From Engraulis encrasicolus (Eukaryota > Chordata > Actinopteri > Clupeiformes > Engraulidae): a stretch of DNA of 64,000 bases. Each line of letters begins with the position of its first letter. Position 1 is the stretch's first letter. The stretch covers positions 5,797,444 to 5,861,443 of the forward strand of contig NC_085859.1 of NCBI RefSeq assembly GCF_034702125.1, written 5' to 3'. Shown here piece by piece: positions 11,239 to 25,261 of the stretch. Under the pieces are notes generated by a model. The model made no database searches. It saw nothing but the letters and a program-made list of their open reading frames with translations, and was not told where the DNA came from. The position numbers and the translations under genes are program-made.

Positions 11239-11917
11239 CTTCAATTCAGTGTGGACCATTTTCTCCTCCATGGTTTCAACAGCTTCCACTAATGTGTGTC
11301 TCTGCAGTGCCGGAATAGTGTAGTGCTCTTTCACATGGGTGCCGCAGAAGGAGGCAGTGCAGGTCAAACAGGTTTTAACAGCCTTCAGTTTCCGCCCGGT
11401 GCAGAAATCACACTCCACATCTCCAGGACCAGCGTAGCTTTGGGCAGGCAGGACAGGACTGAAGTGCTCTAGCTTGTGGACCACCAGTGCCAAGGCTGAG
11501 TTTGAGTAGAGTGCCGGGTGGGAGCTGTATGTGCGTGGACACTCGGGACAGGCGTAGTGGCCTGCTTGGCTAGATTAGATTAGATTAGATTAGATTAGAT
11601 TCTTAATTGTCCCAAAGGGATATTTGTTTTCACATCAGACATTCAGGTTAGATCTTTGTAGTACACATCCCATTACAATATACATATCGAGACCATTTCC
11701 ACACAGACACAAAAACATCCTCAGACATCCATACATCACATCTATTCATATACACTCTAATATACACTCCTCTACATACCTAGGCTGTTCCCAGTATGAG
11801 GTGATGCACTGCTTGCAGTAACTGTGTCCACAGGGGATGGACACTGGGTCTTTCAGTACACCTGTGCAGACTGAACATCTGAAGTCCTTGTTGGTCAAGA
11901 GACTGATGGCCAACTCA
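11239..11917 (-). pseudogene. RING and B-box exon of TRIM-A, split by a LINE tail
   Basis: After the acceptor at 11918 the exon reads LTNKDFRCSVCTGVLKDPVS and CGHSYCKQCITSYWEQ, the first half of a C3HC4 RING. The frame is then cut at about 11779 by inserted DNA. It resumes at about 11562 with QAGHYACPECPRTY, the last RING cysteines, followed by a B-box 1-like block (GPGDVECDFCTGRKLKAVK, CLTC, FCGTHVKEH) and a gtatgt donor at 11238. There is no second B-box of the kind seen in TRIM-B. The RING would bind the ubiquitin-loaded E2, but this copy cannot make it without removal of the insert. Confidence 0.82.
11562..11779 (-). mobile_element. LINE 3' end with (TAATC)n tail inserted in the RING exon
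   Basis: On the minus strand the insert ends 'aaatatccctttgggacaattaaga' followed by repeats of taatc abutting the resumed RING sequence. Only 3' UTR is present, so it is a heavily truncated insertion. The tail style matches the LINE at 9646-10115, but the UTR sequence differs. Confidence 0.75.
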
Positions 11918-12031
11918 CTGTAGAGATAAAAACAAAGCTTAATCTCAGGGTCACTCTCCACGCCTCATTTGAATACAAGACAACTGTGATGATCATACCC
12001 AGCTCAGTGAATCAGGAATGATGGAATTTAC

Positions 12032-12124
12032 CTGGCATGAGCTGGTGTAATAGATTCTCTTTTCATGTCTTCTGAATCCACTGAGTGTAGTCCAGGTGAG
12101 TGGAACCGTTCCAACTTCATCAGT
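12032..12124 (-). CDS. N-terminal repeat exon 3 of TRIM-A (93 bp)
   Basis: The minus-strand exon lies between gtgatttcag and gtaaat and is exactly 93 bp, the same length and phase as 13271-13363. It encodes LMKLERFHSPGLHSVDSEDM and a Lys-Arg-Glu tail. The pattern resembles the short peptide repeats that start many teleost NLRC proteins, although this copy has diverged (SPGLHSVDS in place of SPAPSCVSLRS). Confidence 0.55.
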
Positions 12125-12708
12125 CTGAAATCACAATATAATCACTTTTAAACTGCAGTAGATTTTGAACCAAGGAACCAGACCAATCAGATCAAATCTG
12201 AAGCATGGAAATTATATCAGTAATATAGAACTCTTGCGCCCACTAGTTTTTGGGCCCTATGACATGACTATATTTTTGTGACACATGGTCACAAAAACGT
12301 ACCACATTCCACAGTTGATTATTGGTGATTCTTTCAGTTGATAATTTCCTTCAATTCAAATTACAAATAATTATATAATGTGCAATTCACCCCTTATACA
12401 GTACAGTGTACCTCCGAATGAATATAACTGCCTTCTGTCCAGTTTATACTCATACAAGAAGACCAAATACAGCACACCCATCACATACTATCACATATTG
12501 TAGTGAAACAGGATATGTATGAACACAATGCCATAAGAGAATTCAATGCAGTTTTATGAATTTAATTTGAACTAAAATGAAAGACACTCTCTAAACCTTG
12601 AGTCAGGAGGTCTATGCTCCTGATTGAAGTGTAAGGGTTTATCGGGAGCGTATCTATGTTCCCCGGGTCCTATGTTCCCCGTTCTTTGTATGGGACCGGG
12701 GAATTTAA

Positions 12709-13066
12709 AGGGACACTGTGTGAGATTTTTAGTTGTTTATTTCCAGAATTCATGCTGCTCATTCACTAATGTTACCTTTTTCATGAATACTTACCACCAT
12801 CATCAAATTCTAAGTATTAATCATAACTGGAAAAATTGCACTTTTCATACATGAAAAGGGGGATCTTCTCCATGGTCCGCCATTTTGAATTTCCAAAAAT
12901 AGCCATTTTTAGCTGCAAAAATGACTTTACTTGGACCATACTAGAAAATATTTGTTTAATACTAAGTAAACATTCATGTAAAAATCAAATTTGGCAATAG
13001 GCAGCCCAATTTCAATGAGCAGCATAGTTGCAGTACCTTTTGCACCATTTCCTGCACAGTGTCCCT
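12709..13066. mobile_element. MITE flanked by TTAA (family copy 2)
   Basis: The element is 358 bp, with ends AGGGACACTGTG and CAGTGTCCCT and TTAA duplications at 12705-12708 and 13067-13070. It has the same orientation as copy 1 (6975-7203) and the opposite one to copy 3 (52111-52474). It sits just downstream of the broken N-terminal exon and probably separates that exon from its 3' part. Confidence 0.88.
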
Positions 13067-13103
13067 TTAAGGCCCTTTCTCTAAAAAAAAAAAAAGGGTT
13101 CTA

Positions 13104-13170
13104 TGTTCCCCGCATTGACCTCAGAGAGACACAGCTGGGTGCAGGTGAGTTTGACCTTCCCAGTTTCATT
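13104..13170 (-). pseudogene. N-terminal repeat exon 2 of TRIM-A, broken
   Basis: The exon begins after gtgatttcag and reads MKLGRSNSPAPSCVSLRSM, then a stop a few codons later. It is clearly homologous to the exon at 13271-13363. Its 3' half appears lost or displaced by the repeat and MITE immediately downstream. Confidence 0.6.
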
Positions 13171-13270
13171 CTGAAATCACATGTGGGAAAAGCAAAACAG
13201 AAATCCATAATGTGTAAGACCACAATGTGTGCATTGTCTATCAACAAATACAAATCATCTTAATGCTCAC

Positions 13271-13363
13271 TTTGGGTTGGGTGTAAATTCTCCTGTGAAG
13301 TTTGCTAGTGGATCCATTGACCTGAGAGACACACAGCTGGGGGCAGGTGAATCTGACTTTACA
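13271..13363 (-). CDS. N-terminal repeat exon 1 of TRIM-A (93 bp)
   Basis: The minus-strand exon between gtgatttcag and gtgagc encodes VKSDSPAPSCVSLRSMDPL and a tail NFTGEFTPNP. The SPxPSCVSxxS core is, from general knowledge, the signature of the roughly 30-residue repeats at the N-terminus of fish NLRC proteins. The upstream start exon was not found. Confidence 0.6.
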
Positions 13364-14654
13364 CTGAAATCACAAAATTTTGAAATTTATTAAAAAGGCC
13401 TACTATACAGTTGTGCTCAAATAATAGCAGTGCCTTTACAAAGGTGAGTAAATGTACACATCCTTCAAATAAATTAAGAAAATGCATTTGGGGCACTGCA
13501 CATTCACTGCACATTGTATTTCAATGGGGAAAGTAATTCAATACTATACTTTTTCATATAAAGTTACAGGGCAACTCCTGCCAATTTCAATGTGCTGTTG
13601 TATTGCTCACACTACCCTTGACTTATCAGTACACGGTGATGCAGCATTTTTTTGCTCAGCCCTTTACGATATATGAGCTATTCTAATGGGGGAAACTTTA
13701 GTTTATATTTCAATTTTTTTTTTTTTTTTATTCCCAAAAACATCCACAAGGTTATGCAACATCAGCAACTAGCGAACAGCGATACCTTTTGGGAAAATAT
13801 TTGGAGTAGGCCTATGTTCATTTTTTAAAAAAAGATTGGGGAAAAAAATGGAAACTCAAAACAATTCTGTACAAACTAACAAATTCTTGAAATTTCAACT
13901 TCGCAGAGCATCCTAATCTAATATTTTGTTGCAGAACTATGGTTTCTAATAACAGTTTTGCATCTGTGGTGCATGGAGTCAACCAATGTCCAGGCCCAGC
14001 AACCATGGCCGTAGCCAGCCCTGTGAAGTAGGCGAGGTCCATGATGCGCGCGGAGCGCGCGCCGGATTTTTTTTTATTAATACAAAGTATATATTGAAAA
14101 ATAATTCATAAAAAAAAAATATAGGCTACATAGGCCTATAGGGCCCTCCTAAATGAATGTATAGGCCTAATGTGAAATAGTAAATATGTAGGCCTACATG
14201 TATAATAAATATGTTGTAGTTTTCAGCCAACTCAGCCTGTTCCCTTTGAATCGCTATGTTTTGGTATCATGCCTCTTTTGTCATAAACAGCATTCTCCCA
14301 GTCAGTAAAGCCCTTTGTAAGGAAACTAAAGTTTGACCCAGAGGTGAGTTGCACAATAAGCTGCATCCTCAGATGGCAAGTTGCACAGTCATTCATATTT
14401 TTTCTCCCAATGAAATTACACTTCAGCTGTTTTCCTCCAAAGGTACAGGGATAGCTACCTCTGTAGTGCAAACCACCTATTTTGGAGTAAACCTTTTTCT
14501 CCCTCGAGACGCATCAACCGTTTTGTTTTTATTTAGTTGTTGTTATAGTTCTTCACACAAGAGCGCATAAGACAAAAGTCTATCAACGAGAAAGAAAAGT
14601 AGCCTATCCTCCACGCTCCTGTGCCATCTGGTGCGTCACGGCTATACAGACATA

Positions 14655-14788
14655 CTGACCGGAGCCTCTTCAGGTGTTGATATTTTACTTCGATTGATTC
14701 GATATCTGACCAAGACGTGGCAACGTCGATAGTCTTGGCACTTGTCCAAATTAACAGTAAAATATCCACACCTGAAGATGTTCCGGTG
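14655..14788. repeat. About 130-bp imperfect hairpin
   Basis: 'accggagcctcttcaggtgt' followed by gatattttac at 14657-14687 pairs with 'gtaaaatatccacacctgaa' and gatgttccggt at about 14757-14787. A smaller inverted pair (accaagac / gtcttgg) lies in the loop. It may be a foldback MITE or the stem of an RNA. The surrounding 13.4-15.6 kb has no recognised gene. Confidence 0.6.
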
Positions 14789-15660
14789 ACCTCCTCTATC
14801 AGTGTTTTTCACAGGCTTTCCTATTTACAATCAACCTTTCACGGATAGGCTATCCTATGCTTTTACCTTTATGCAGCAGCTGATGCAGCAGCCGGCCTTC
14901 TTAAAATAATGACTCAAATGGCTTTTTAAAACACCATAGCCTACTTGTTATGCATGAGCTTTAGGTATACAACGGTATACAACTATATACAACTATATAT
15001 AGAAAATACCCAGTTTTAGATTTTTTGAGCCACGCATATGCTTAAAAAGTGATTTTAAGTGTCTATGACGTCACATCCTTAGCAAAATGCTAGCGAGTAG
15101 TGAGCAACAAAAACTCTTCCTGTAAAAAATCAAACAGACATATGTGCTTTTTTACCAAACTGTTGAGTGAAACCCTTATTGAAGTCTCCAGAACGACATT
15201 CAAATCTGAGCTTTGTTGATGAGACCTGGGTGAAAATTAAGATCTTTAGCATCTAGCTCCATTGGGTCCCATTCAATCTGGTCTCCGATGCGCGACTAGT
15301 GGAGAACTCATTGCAGAACTGCAGCCAAAAAAACATAGAACTAATAGAAACAACTGGTACAATGGGCTGTGGTTGAACTCCTTTGGAATGCTATGCAAAT
15401 TAGCTATGACGCAGTTTGGCGACAGCCGCCACAGCCAATGAGATTGTTGGAATGCTTGCATTCTGCTTTCAACTGACATACTTAAGTCGCTTCAATTACT
15501 CTTGCTGCACAGAAATGATTGTCTGTCGCTTGAATTGCATCACGGCCAGTCTATTCGCCCGGTAATCCCTTGATTTAGTTTCTTAGAAGTAGCCCTGTCT
15601 ATTTGAAACTTTCCACACGACATTCCCAACCAGTTTCAGACAAATGTTTTAAGTTGACAC

Positions 15661-15700
15661 ACATCCTCTCACTCTCCTCCACTGCTGTCTGTGCACCAGA
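15661..15700 (-). pseudogene. Fragment of a TRIM 234-bp coiled-coil exon
   Basis: On the minus strand 'tcccatcag' is followed by codons for SGAQTAVEESERM, identical in sense to the start of the TRIM-B exon at 33229. It then runs into unrelated sequence. A (GA)n tract (15711-15771) abuts the acceptor side. It is a relic of another TRIM paralogue. Confidence 0.75.
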
Positions 15701-15707
15701 CTGATGG

Positions 15708-15775
<68 letters not shown>

Positions 15776-15782
15776 TCACTAC

Positions 15783-16662
15783 TAGGGATGGTCATGATTA
15801 ACCGATGATTGATCATTAAACATTTAGTCGAAGAAATGAATTTTCGCCGACGAACCGTTAAAAAAAAAAAAAAAAAAAACAAAAACTTGAATGTAGGTTG
15901 TTCTGCCTTCCATTTAATTCCATGCCTGAGTTTAGTTTCTCTCACGTAAATCCTATGGTGAATACCGCCACCTAGTGGACTTTCTCGCGGTACTGCGCCT
16001 TAAGCGCAATTCTACTTCCTGGTTAGTTGCTGCCAGTTTTTTTCAAGTGTTTTCTGCCGTAAAGCCACCGGACTTCATCTCTCCCGCAATTAATATCTTT
16101 TCACACTTGAGCCTTGGACAATATAAGTCTGTAAGTGATCATTTTGTGTTGGATATTGTTTGTAACGAAATTGCATTGCTATTTTGAGGTAAATTTCGAT
16201 CTATTTGGCTCTAGAAATGATGTTTTCTTTGCCTGGAAATGTTGGCTAATCTCATTCTACTTTTGGTTAGAAAATGACAAAGTGTACTGTAATTACTGCA
16301 ATGTGAATTACAAATACAGTTAATCGACGCCTTGTAAAAGACGGCGGTGATTCATCTCAACATAGCCTCGCCTCGATGTCTGCACCGTTATGTGCCTTCG
16401 TTGTTGGCTCGCAACTTGAAGCCTCCCTCGTTTGCACATTTCAGGTTTAACTTTTCTTGTTAATCACTTGACACTTGTGTTGTTAATAAAAACAAATCCT
16501 CGAAGAAAAACATGATGATTTTGATGTATTTTTGTTAAAGGGCATGGTGGGCCTAAATGTGTGCTGTTTTTAATATAGAAATGTTAATGGTTAACCGATT
16601 ATTAATCATTAATTCTCCCGACGATCGACGAAGAAATTTTCACCGTATGCCCATCCCTAACC
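15783..16662 (+). mobile_element. Degenerate hAT-like element with BED-finger remnant
   Basis: The ends TAGGGATGGTCATG (left) and ATGCCCATCCCTA (right) are inverted, and both continue into 'ttaaccgat' and 'gaagaaat' motifs. Near 16276-16320 the translation ENDKVYCNYCNVNYKYS resembles the C-x2-C half of a BED zinc finger, as found at the N-terminus of hAT transposases. No complete transposase remains. The 8-bp target duplication is not clear. Confidence 0.6.
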
Positions 16663-16928
16663 GATACCATTTTTTGGCCCTGATACCGATACCCGATACC
16701 TAGCTGTTCAGTATCGGCCGATACCAGACCAATACCAATACCACCCTATTTGAAATGTATATATATGAAGGGCTGTAGTGCATAGGCCTACTACTTGGAT
16801 GTAAAATCATTGCATAGCTTTGTCAGGCTGCTGCCTACCTTTGTGAATCAGGAAAAAGACTAATACAAAGTGAATCGAGCAAAATCTTTTATACTTTTTA
16901 AATACCTCTATGAAATGACTAATTCCAG

Positions 16929-19308
<2,380 letters not shown>

Positions 19309-19669
19309 AAGTGTCATACAAGCACCTTTAAATGGTATCGGTCGCCGACACTGATACCACCATTTTAGTGCCGATCCACCGATACTGGTATCGTATCGGT
19401 GAAACGCTAGTGGTTACCCCGGCGACGTTACTCGGTGTGCATTTGCATTCGTCGCACTGCCAGAAAAGACACTTCGCTACAAAAACTCATCAATGGGCGA
19501 TAAACACAGCAGGAATGAAATGTCTTTGATAGCCCAACCACAGATGGTGCAAAGATGTGCTCTTCTTGCAGACTCCCTACCCCAACCGTTTTCTTTTCTT
19601 TGAAGGCCTCATTTTTTCCCCTCCATTCGTTTGAGCTGGCAGGAAAAAAATGAGGTCTTCGAAGAAAAG

Positions 19670-20311
<642 letters not shown>

Positions 20312-20361
20312 ATTACGTAAACTAATAGTGTGTACTAACTCAGAGTCTCATTGACTCTGCC

Positions 20362-20401
20362 CTGATGAAGGCCACTCCTTGGCCGAAACATGTTGGCGTT
20401 T
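20362..20401 (+). ncRNA. Hammerhead ribozyme-like core
   Basis: CTGATGA (20362-20368) is followed by a hairpin ggcca-ctcct-tggcc and GAAAC (20385-20389), the conserved order of a hammerhead core. A very short stem III can be drawn (AC...GU) before a GUU cleavage site at about 20396-20400. Stem I is not evident. Such minimal hammerheads are known from Penelope-like retroelements and retrozymes; that origin here is inferred. Confidence 0.35.
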
Positions 20402-20840
20402 TTAACTTTTCTACAATGATTTAGCCATTTAATAAAGCTATTTTAACTTTTTTGGGAAGAGTGCCTTGGATACTTCGTCTCTTTTGCATCCTATTTTTTG
20501 ACCAAAGAGCACCTTCGGACTACCAACTTAAAACGCTGTAGCCCTCCAACTTTTCCTATTGTTCCAGTGTGTACTAACTGTTAAGTTAGGAGTTGTATAA
20601 TAAAGGGATAAACCGTGTTCTCAGTTGGAGTCTTTATTTACGTGGCTTCATGGTTTGCCTGTTACATTTGTTCTGCTATCTTGAGTACAGTTCCAGTAGT
20701 ACAGTGCAGTAACCCCACACTGCCACCCAGTGGTCATATGATATCATTACACTAACCAACCCTTTGCATCTGCACTGTTCTGTATATTTCCTGTGCATTT
20801 TGTATCTGCTAGTGATGTTGGCTATGATTATGNNNTTTAA

Positions 20841-21486
20841 CCCTCCTGTTATCCTTGGGGTCTATTTGACCCCATTCAATGTTTAGCATCTGAAAAATAC
20901 ATGAAGTACATCATTATTTTGCTTTTCCTAAATATATGGGCCCAATGTGAAAAAAGAGAAATTTTCACAAAAATGTTTTCCCTGAGTGCTGTACACGTTT
21001 TGGTTACATCTGTGTTCATTGGGGTCAATTTGACCCCAAATTATTTTAAGTGTATTAAACATAAATATAACATCCATATTTTGCTAATACATGTTCCTAT
21101 CTGTCTAGATGATGTAAAATACATGAACATAAGTTATTTAGAACAGAACATTTTGCTTTATTTAGGGCTCTGATAACTAACAATATGCATGATGTGGACG
21201 AGGGCCAAAACTAATTCAATGCAACTGTTGGGCATTTGTTGCACACTTTCGCCTATTCATGCATTAGTTTCTTTGGCATGTGGGCTGTGTGGGGGTGCCA
21301 GGACTTATCTAAATGGCTTTTTTATGTCCCCAACCGAGCAATAGTAAATATCTGAGGCATAAACCGGTGCAAAAGTTTTTGCTTCTGCAGCAGAAGTTCT
21401 ACTGATTTTGTTGACATTTAAGTGGTTGGGGTCAAAATGACCCCAAGTATCACGGATGTAACCTAAATCTGAGGATAACAGGAGGG
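20841..21486. mobile_element. TTAA-flanked MITE, piggyBac-like ends
   Basis: The left end CCCTCCTGTTATCCT and right end AGGATAACAGGAGGG are inverted. TTAA lies at 20837-20840 and 21487-21490. The next internal bases, ttggggtcNatttgacccc, are also mirrored inside. CCCT termini with TTAA duplication fit piggyBac. A three-base gap (nnn, 20833-20835) lies next to the left end. Confidence 0.85.
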
Positions 21487-21490
21487 TTAA

Positions 21491-22625
21491 AAACATTGGA
21501 CTCAGATGGGGAAATCTGTAGGTGTAGCCTATAAAAAAAACTATACCACACCGAGTACACTTATAAATGAAAAGGGACAATATAGAGAATCTTTCATCCA
21601 CAGGCAGGATTTGGGCTACATACAGGAGAAGGTGAAATTCTGCTTACAAAAACTGTTCTGAATAAATACGGTACCATAGTTGTAAAATTTTGAATTGTCA
21701 AAGTTATAAACAGTAGGCTATGTGCATGTAAAGGGTGATTTTCACATCCAGCCCATGTTTACATTCTTTTCCTCCTGCAGGAATGATTCAACGATGGACA
21801 TCGCGCTTGATTGTAGAAAAAATAAATGAAAAAACATCTCTGATTTCTTGTGTTTTCATTGGTGAGGCATATGGGTAAAGCACTGATCAGGAAGACCTCA
21901 AATAAGGCGGAATTCCACTGCAGCGGTGAGAACACTCAGACATCTTTTTTTGTTTATGGGAAGAGCTGATTTTCTGGCATCCTAGTTTCATAACTGCAGC
22001 CTAAAATCAGCTGTTCCTCGAGATGTCAGGATGCTTTCCTCGCCCAGACGGGGTGGTGGACACAAGAGGGAATCACAATTCAGGCCTAAGAGCCTATTTT
22101 ATGAAAAATGGAAAAAATGGGGAACTTGGCCAATACATTCGTTGCAGAGCAAAGACATTTGTCTATGATAATATTTGGGCAAGTTACTCAAAAACTGTAA
22201 TGCATTACTGATCATATTACTGTCTTTTCAAAAGAATCCCTCACAATATTAGTATATTTGAAATGTAAGGCAATACACTACTTTTGCATTACTTTAGTTA
22301 CTTTCACCCAAAAGAACTGCCTAAATAATATGGATCTGGCAATTTATTACAGTGTAAATCAAGCTCATGAGTCATGACTTTTTCACCTCCCATCCAGGAG
22401 GTGTTTTGGCAGCATGCAGACTAAAAACTACCAGGTTCAGGAATAGCTTCTTTCTGACCCACCACAATGAATACTAAAATCCAGGTAGGTAATGCATTGT
22501 AACTTAAGTTATTTAGCATGTAACTAGGCCTAAATACAGGTTTTTGCCCTGTAATGCCTTAGGCCTACATTACTGCATTACAGCAAAAAATAATGCATTA
22601 CAGTAATTAATTACTTTTGTAGTCT
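21491..22625. other. Non-coding stretch with a small LINE C-terminus relic
   Basis: Most of this stretch has nothing recognisable. At about 22412-22480 the frame LAACRLKTTRFRNSFF resembles the last residues of a CR1/Rex-type LINE protein, as a short dead fragment. Confidence 0.4.
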
Positions 22626-23108
22626 AAGGGCGCGATCACACCGGACGCGGGTTTCTGCCTACAATCCGCGATGCGCATCCAGCTGATTAATCAGAAGTGA
22701 CCACACCAAGCGCGGATCCACTGCCTATTCGAATGCGGTGACTAGGCAACGTAACGACAACTGTCACTCGCAACGTAGCCTAATCGATGGTGTTGTGTCA
22801 TAAAATGATGTGAAAACATACACAAAATGCTTTGTCCATTCATCTAAAATTAATAGAAGACGAGCTCTTTCCTTGCTCTCCTAACGTTGGATAGGGAATC
22901 TGATATGAATGTTGATAACGGTCTCCTATCGAACATCTGGAAATCCGCCGCGGGTTTTCCGCCTTGAGTTGAACTTTTTTCAACTCGATCCGCCCGGCGC
23001 GGAGAGGCGGAGAATCCGCAACCCGCCTTGCGCTGATATCAGACGCGTAATCCGCTCATTTTCATTGACAAACAATAGAATACATCCGCCTCCTACTGTA
23101 AAATCCGC
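22626..23108. mobile_element. TIR MITE with GC-rich ends
   Basis: 'aagggcgcgatcacaccgga' with cgcgg at the left and its near reverse complement 'ccgcgttcggtgtgatcgcg' with ccct at the right define a 480-bp element. It is rich in repeated 'atccgc/gcggat' words. No transposase is present and the target duplication is unclear. Confidence 0.75.
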
Positions 23109-23269
23109 GTTCGGTGTGATCGCGCCCTAATGCATTAGGCCTACTGCCCAACACTGGTCAAGAATGGACACACCAACGCCCAACACTGAATATAGCCTAC
23201 CTCTATATTTTGGATTTGAACTTTTTTTTCTTTCAAAATTAAAAACCTACTTTCCACATTCTCAAGACT

Positions 23270-23340
23270 CAGTGAGACATCACAGTGGTAGTTGTAATAC
23301 CTTCTCCGGCCACCATCCTACACAGTGCACCTTTAAACTT
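23270..23340. repeat. Diverged end of the TTAA MITE family
   Basis: 'cctacacagtgcacctttaa' resembles the right end of the TTAA MITE (cctgcacagtgtccctttaa). The other end is not clear. A similar degenerate copy may lie at 36877-37200. The rest of 23341-24470 has no recognised gene or element. Confidence 0.4.
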
Positions 23341-24474
23341 TGCTACTGAACTACTTCTTATAAATGAGCCCAATATACCTGACAAAATATGACTCAAACT
23401 CAAGGGACACAGCTCGCCATTGTGCTGTTTCCACTGTGACCTAACAGCGTCGTTCGTTCCAGGAACTAACAGCCATGTTTTGTTGAACATGAAATTAACT
23501 TTTGGCTTGCCTATCAGGTCAATCCAAAAAAACGCAGCACACGTAGCCCAAGTCACGGTTTCAACACTGCAACAGCTGCACATTCGGTTAAGACAATGGG
23601 TTTGTGGTATGTGAACATACCTATTGTAACCTAAACACCGTCTTACACTGTGCGCGCTCTTAGCCACTAGACTGGCCTATTTGGCTTAAGCCACATCAGC
23701 CTCTCTCCATTTCAGCAATCGTTTGACACTGACTGATTGAAAATAATGAATAAATATAAACAATCACCCATGTACTTCAATTGAAAAATAATCAATTTTT
23801 CCTGCAGCATTATTCTGGCTACGCATAATGGTGTAGGCCACTGACGTGTATACTATAACGTCAGTGGTGTAGGCCTATCCAGCCACGGTAACCAACCTGA
23901 CAGGTGTGCTAACCAATTGCGCCTTCACTGCAAGTCCGAGCGCTCCAGGTCCTTAGCTTCTTCTTGCAGCGGAGCACAGTTCAGTTAAACAGAGGGGGTA
24001 TTGTTTCTTCATAAGTTCTCCTGTTGTGTAGGCCTATTATCGACAGTTTCAGATGGTAGATGTTTGCTGTCTAGACCGAGAAAATTCTGGTAGTCAACAG
24101 ATTGGCTACTTTCGATTTTGATTAAAATGGCTGAAAGTTGGGCTGTCACACCTGGTCTAGCCACACCCACAACCCTGTGCACCTGTAGAATTAGCCCTGC
24201 CTACAAGCTCGTTTTTTTTGGTTTCTTGTTTACAAGCACAGTTTCTCTCCCAATAGTTATTTTGTAATGACAGGGACACTATATAAACCAGCCCCCATCT
24301 TACCAAATTGCGTTGTACTAGTAATAAGTTTGTTGTTACCAGTATGGTAATGACCAAGTCGTGGTGCATTACTAAAGGGCCTGTGTTGTGTCATAGTATT
24401 GTAGTGCTATGGTAGTTACATTTCAATGACTATTACGGTGCGCCACTGGAGGTACGGCGCGCATTAAGGGGCTA

Positions 24475-24910
24475 CAATTTATTTATTTATTTTATGTTAT
24501 TTTACCTTTATTTAACCAGGGAAATAAAATCAGATTGAGAATAAAATTGTCTTTTACAAGTGAGCACTGGCCAAGGCGGCAGCACACATTACATTTAGGC
24601 TACATTTACAGACAGGACACAGACAAAACAGAACAGATTAATATGGATGAAGAGATAAAATTACACAATAAAAAAACATAAAATAATACACATAAAACAA
24701 GATTAAAAGGAGATTACTAGATTAAAAGCAAGTGCAGACAGATTTTAAAGTGTCATTAAGATATGCTTTAAACTCAGCTACAGACATAAAAACAGCAAGC
24801 TTAAGAGATTTCTGAAGCTCATTCCAGAGAGTTGGGGCACAATGAATAAAAGCAGTTTAACCAAATTCTGATTTTATAATGGGAACATTTAAAACAATGT
24901 AGCTACTTGA
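24475..24910 (-). mobile_element. LINE 3' end, minus strand
   Basis: Read on the minus strand, a C-terminal coding scrap (LWNELQKSLKLAVF, EFKAYLNDTLKS) precedes a 3' UTR. The UTR contains gccttggccagtgctcactt and ends 'ccctggttaaataaaggta' followed by repeats of taaaataa, the well-known fish LINE tail. It is a short truncated copy. Confidence 0.7.
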
Positions 24911-25261
24911 GCGTAGGTTATATCCTTGATTGCTAAAAGATAAAAGGCTCTGTACATACAATGCATTCATGTTTCATGTTTTCATGTGCTTCAGGGCATG
25001 AGATATTGAGGTTTTTATAGGCTGAGGCTACTCTCCCAAGAAGGGCTTAGGCATTCACAAGGCGTTTTTGCAGGTGCTTTAGGCATCAATAATTCTGAGT
25101 TAATGTCAGCTATAAAATGAAACAAAGAGGTTTACTTAACTCAAACACACACTTATAAACAGAGAAAACGCTGATCATTTTGCAGTTGAGTGCTGGAAGC
25201 ACATTCTGTCATTCACACACACCCCTCTCCCCACTTTTGACCCGCACCAGTTTGCTTACAG

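Larger units (their letters stand above)
4371..13363 (-). pseudogene. TRIM-A: mosaic TRIM/B30.2 locus with NLR-like N-terminal repeat exons, interrupted
   Basis: Read on the minus strand, the locus holds in order: three related N-terminal exons (13363-13271 intact, 13170 to about 13104 broken, 12124-12032), a RING plus B-box exon (11917-11239) split by a LINE tail, two helical exons (10929-10767 and 8186-8029), a 48-bp exon (6006-5959) and a PRY-SPRY exon (4903-4371). All have plausible AG and GT borders. TRIM proteins of this kind are E3 ubiquitin ligases, in fish often linked to antiviral defence. The 234, 172 and 33-bp exons of the intact paralogue were not found here, and the RING is cut by an insertion. 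The locus is therefore either a pseudogene or the remains of two TRIM copies joined together. Domain identity is certain; treating it as one transcript is an inference. Confidence 0.6.
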
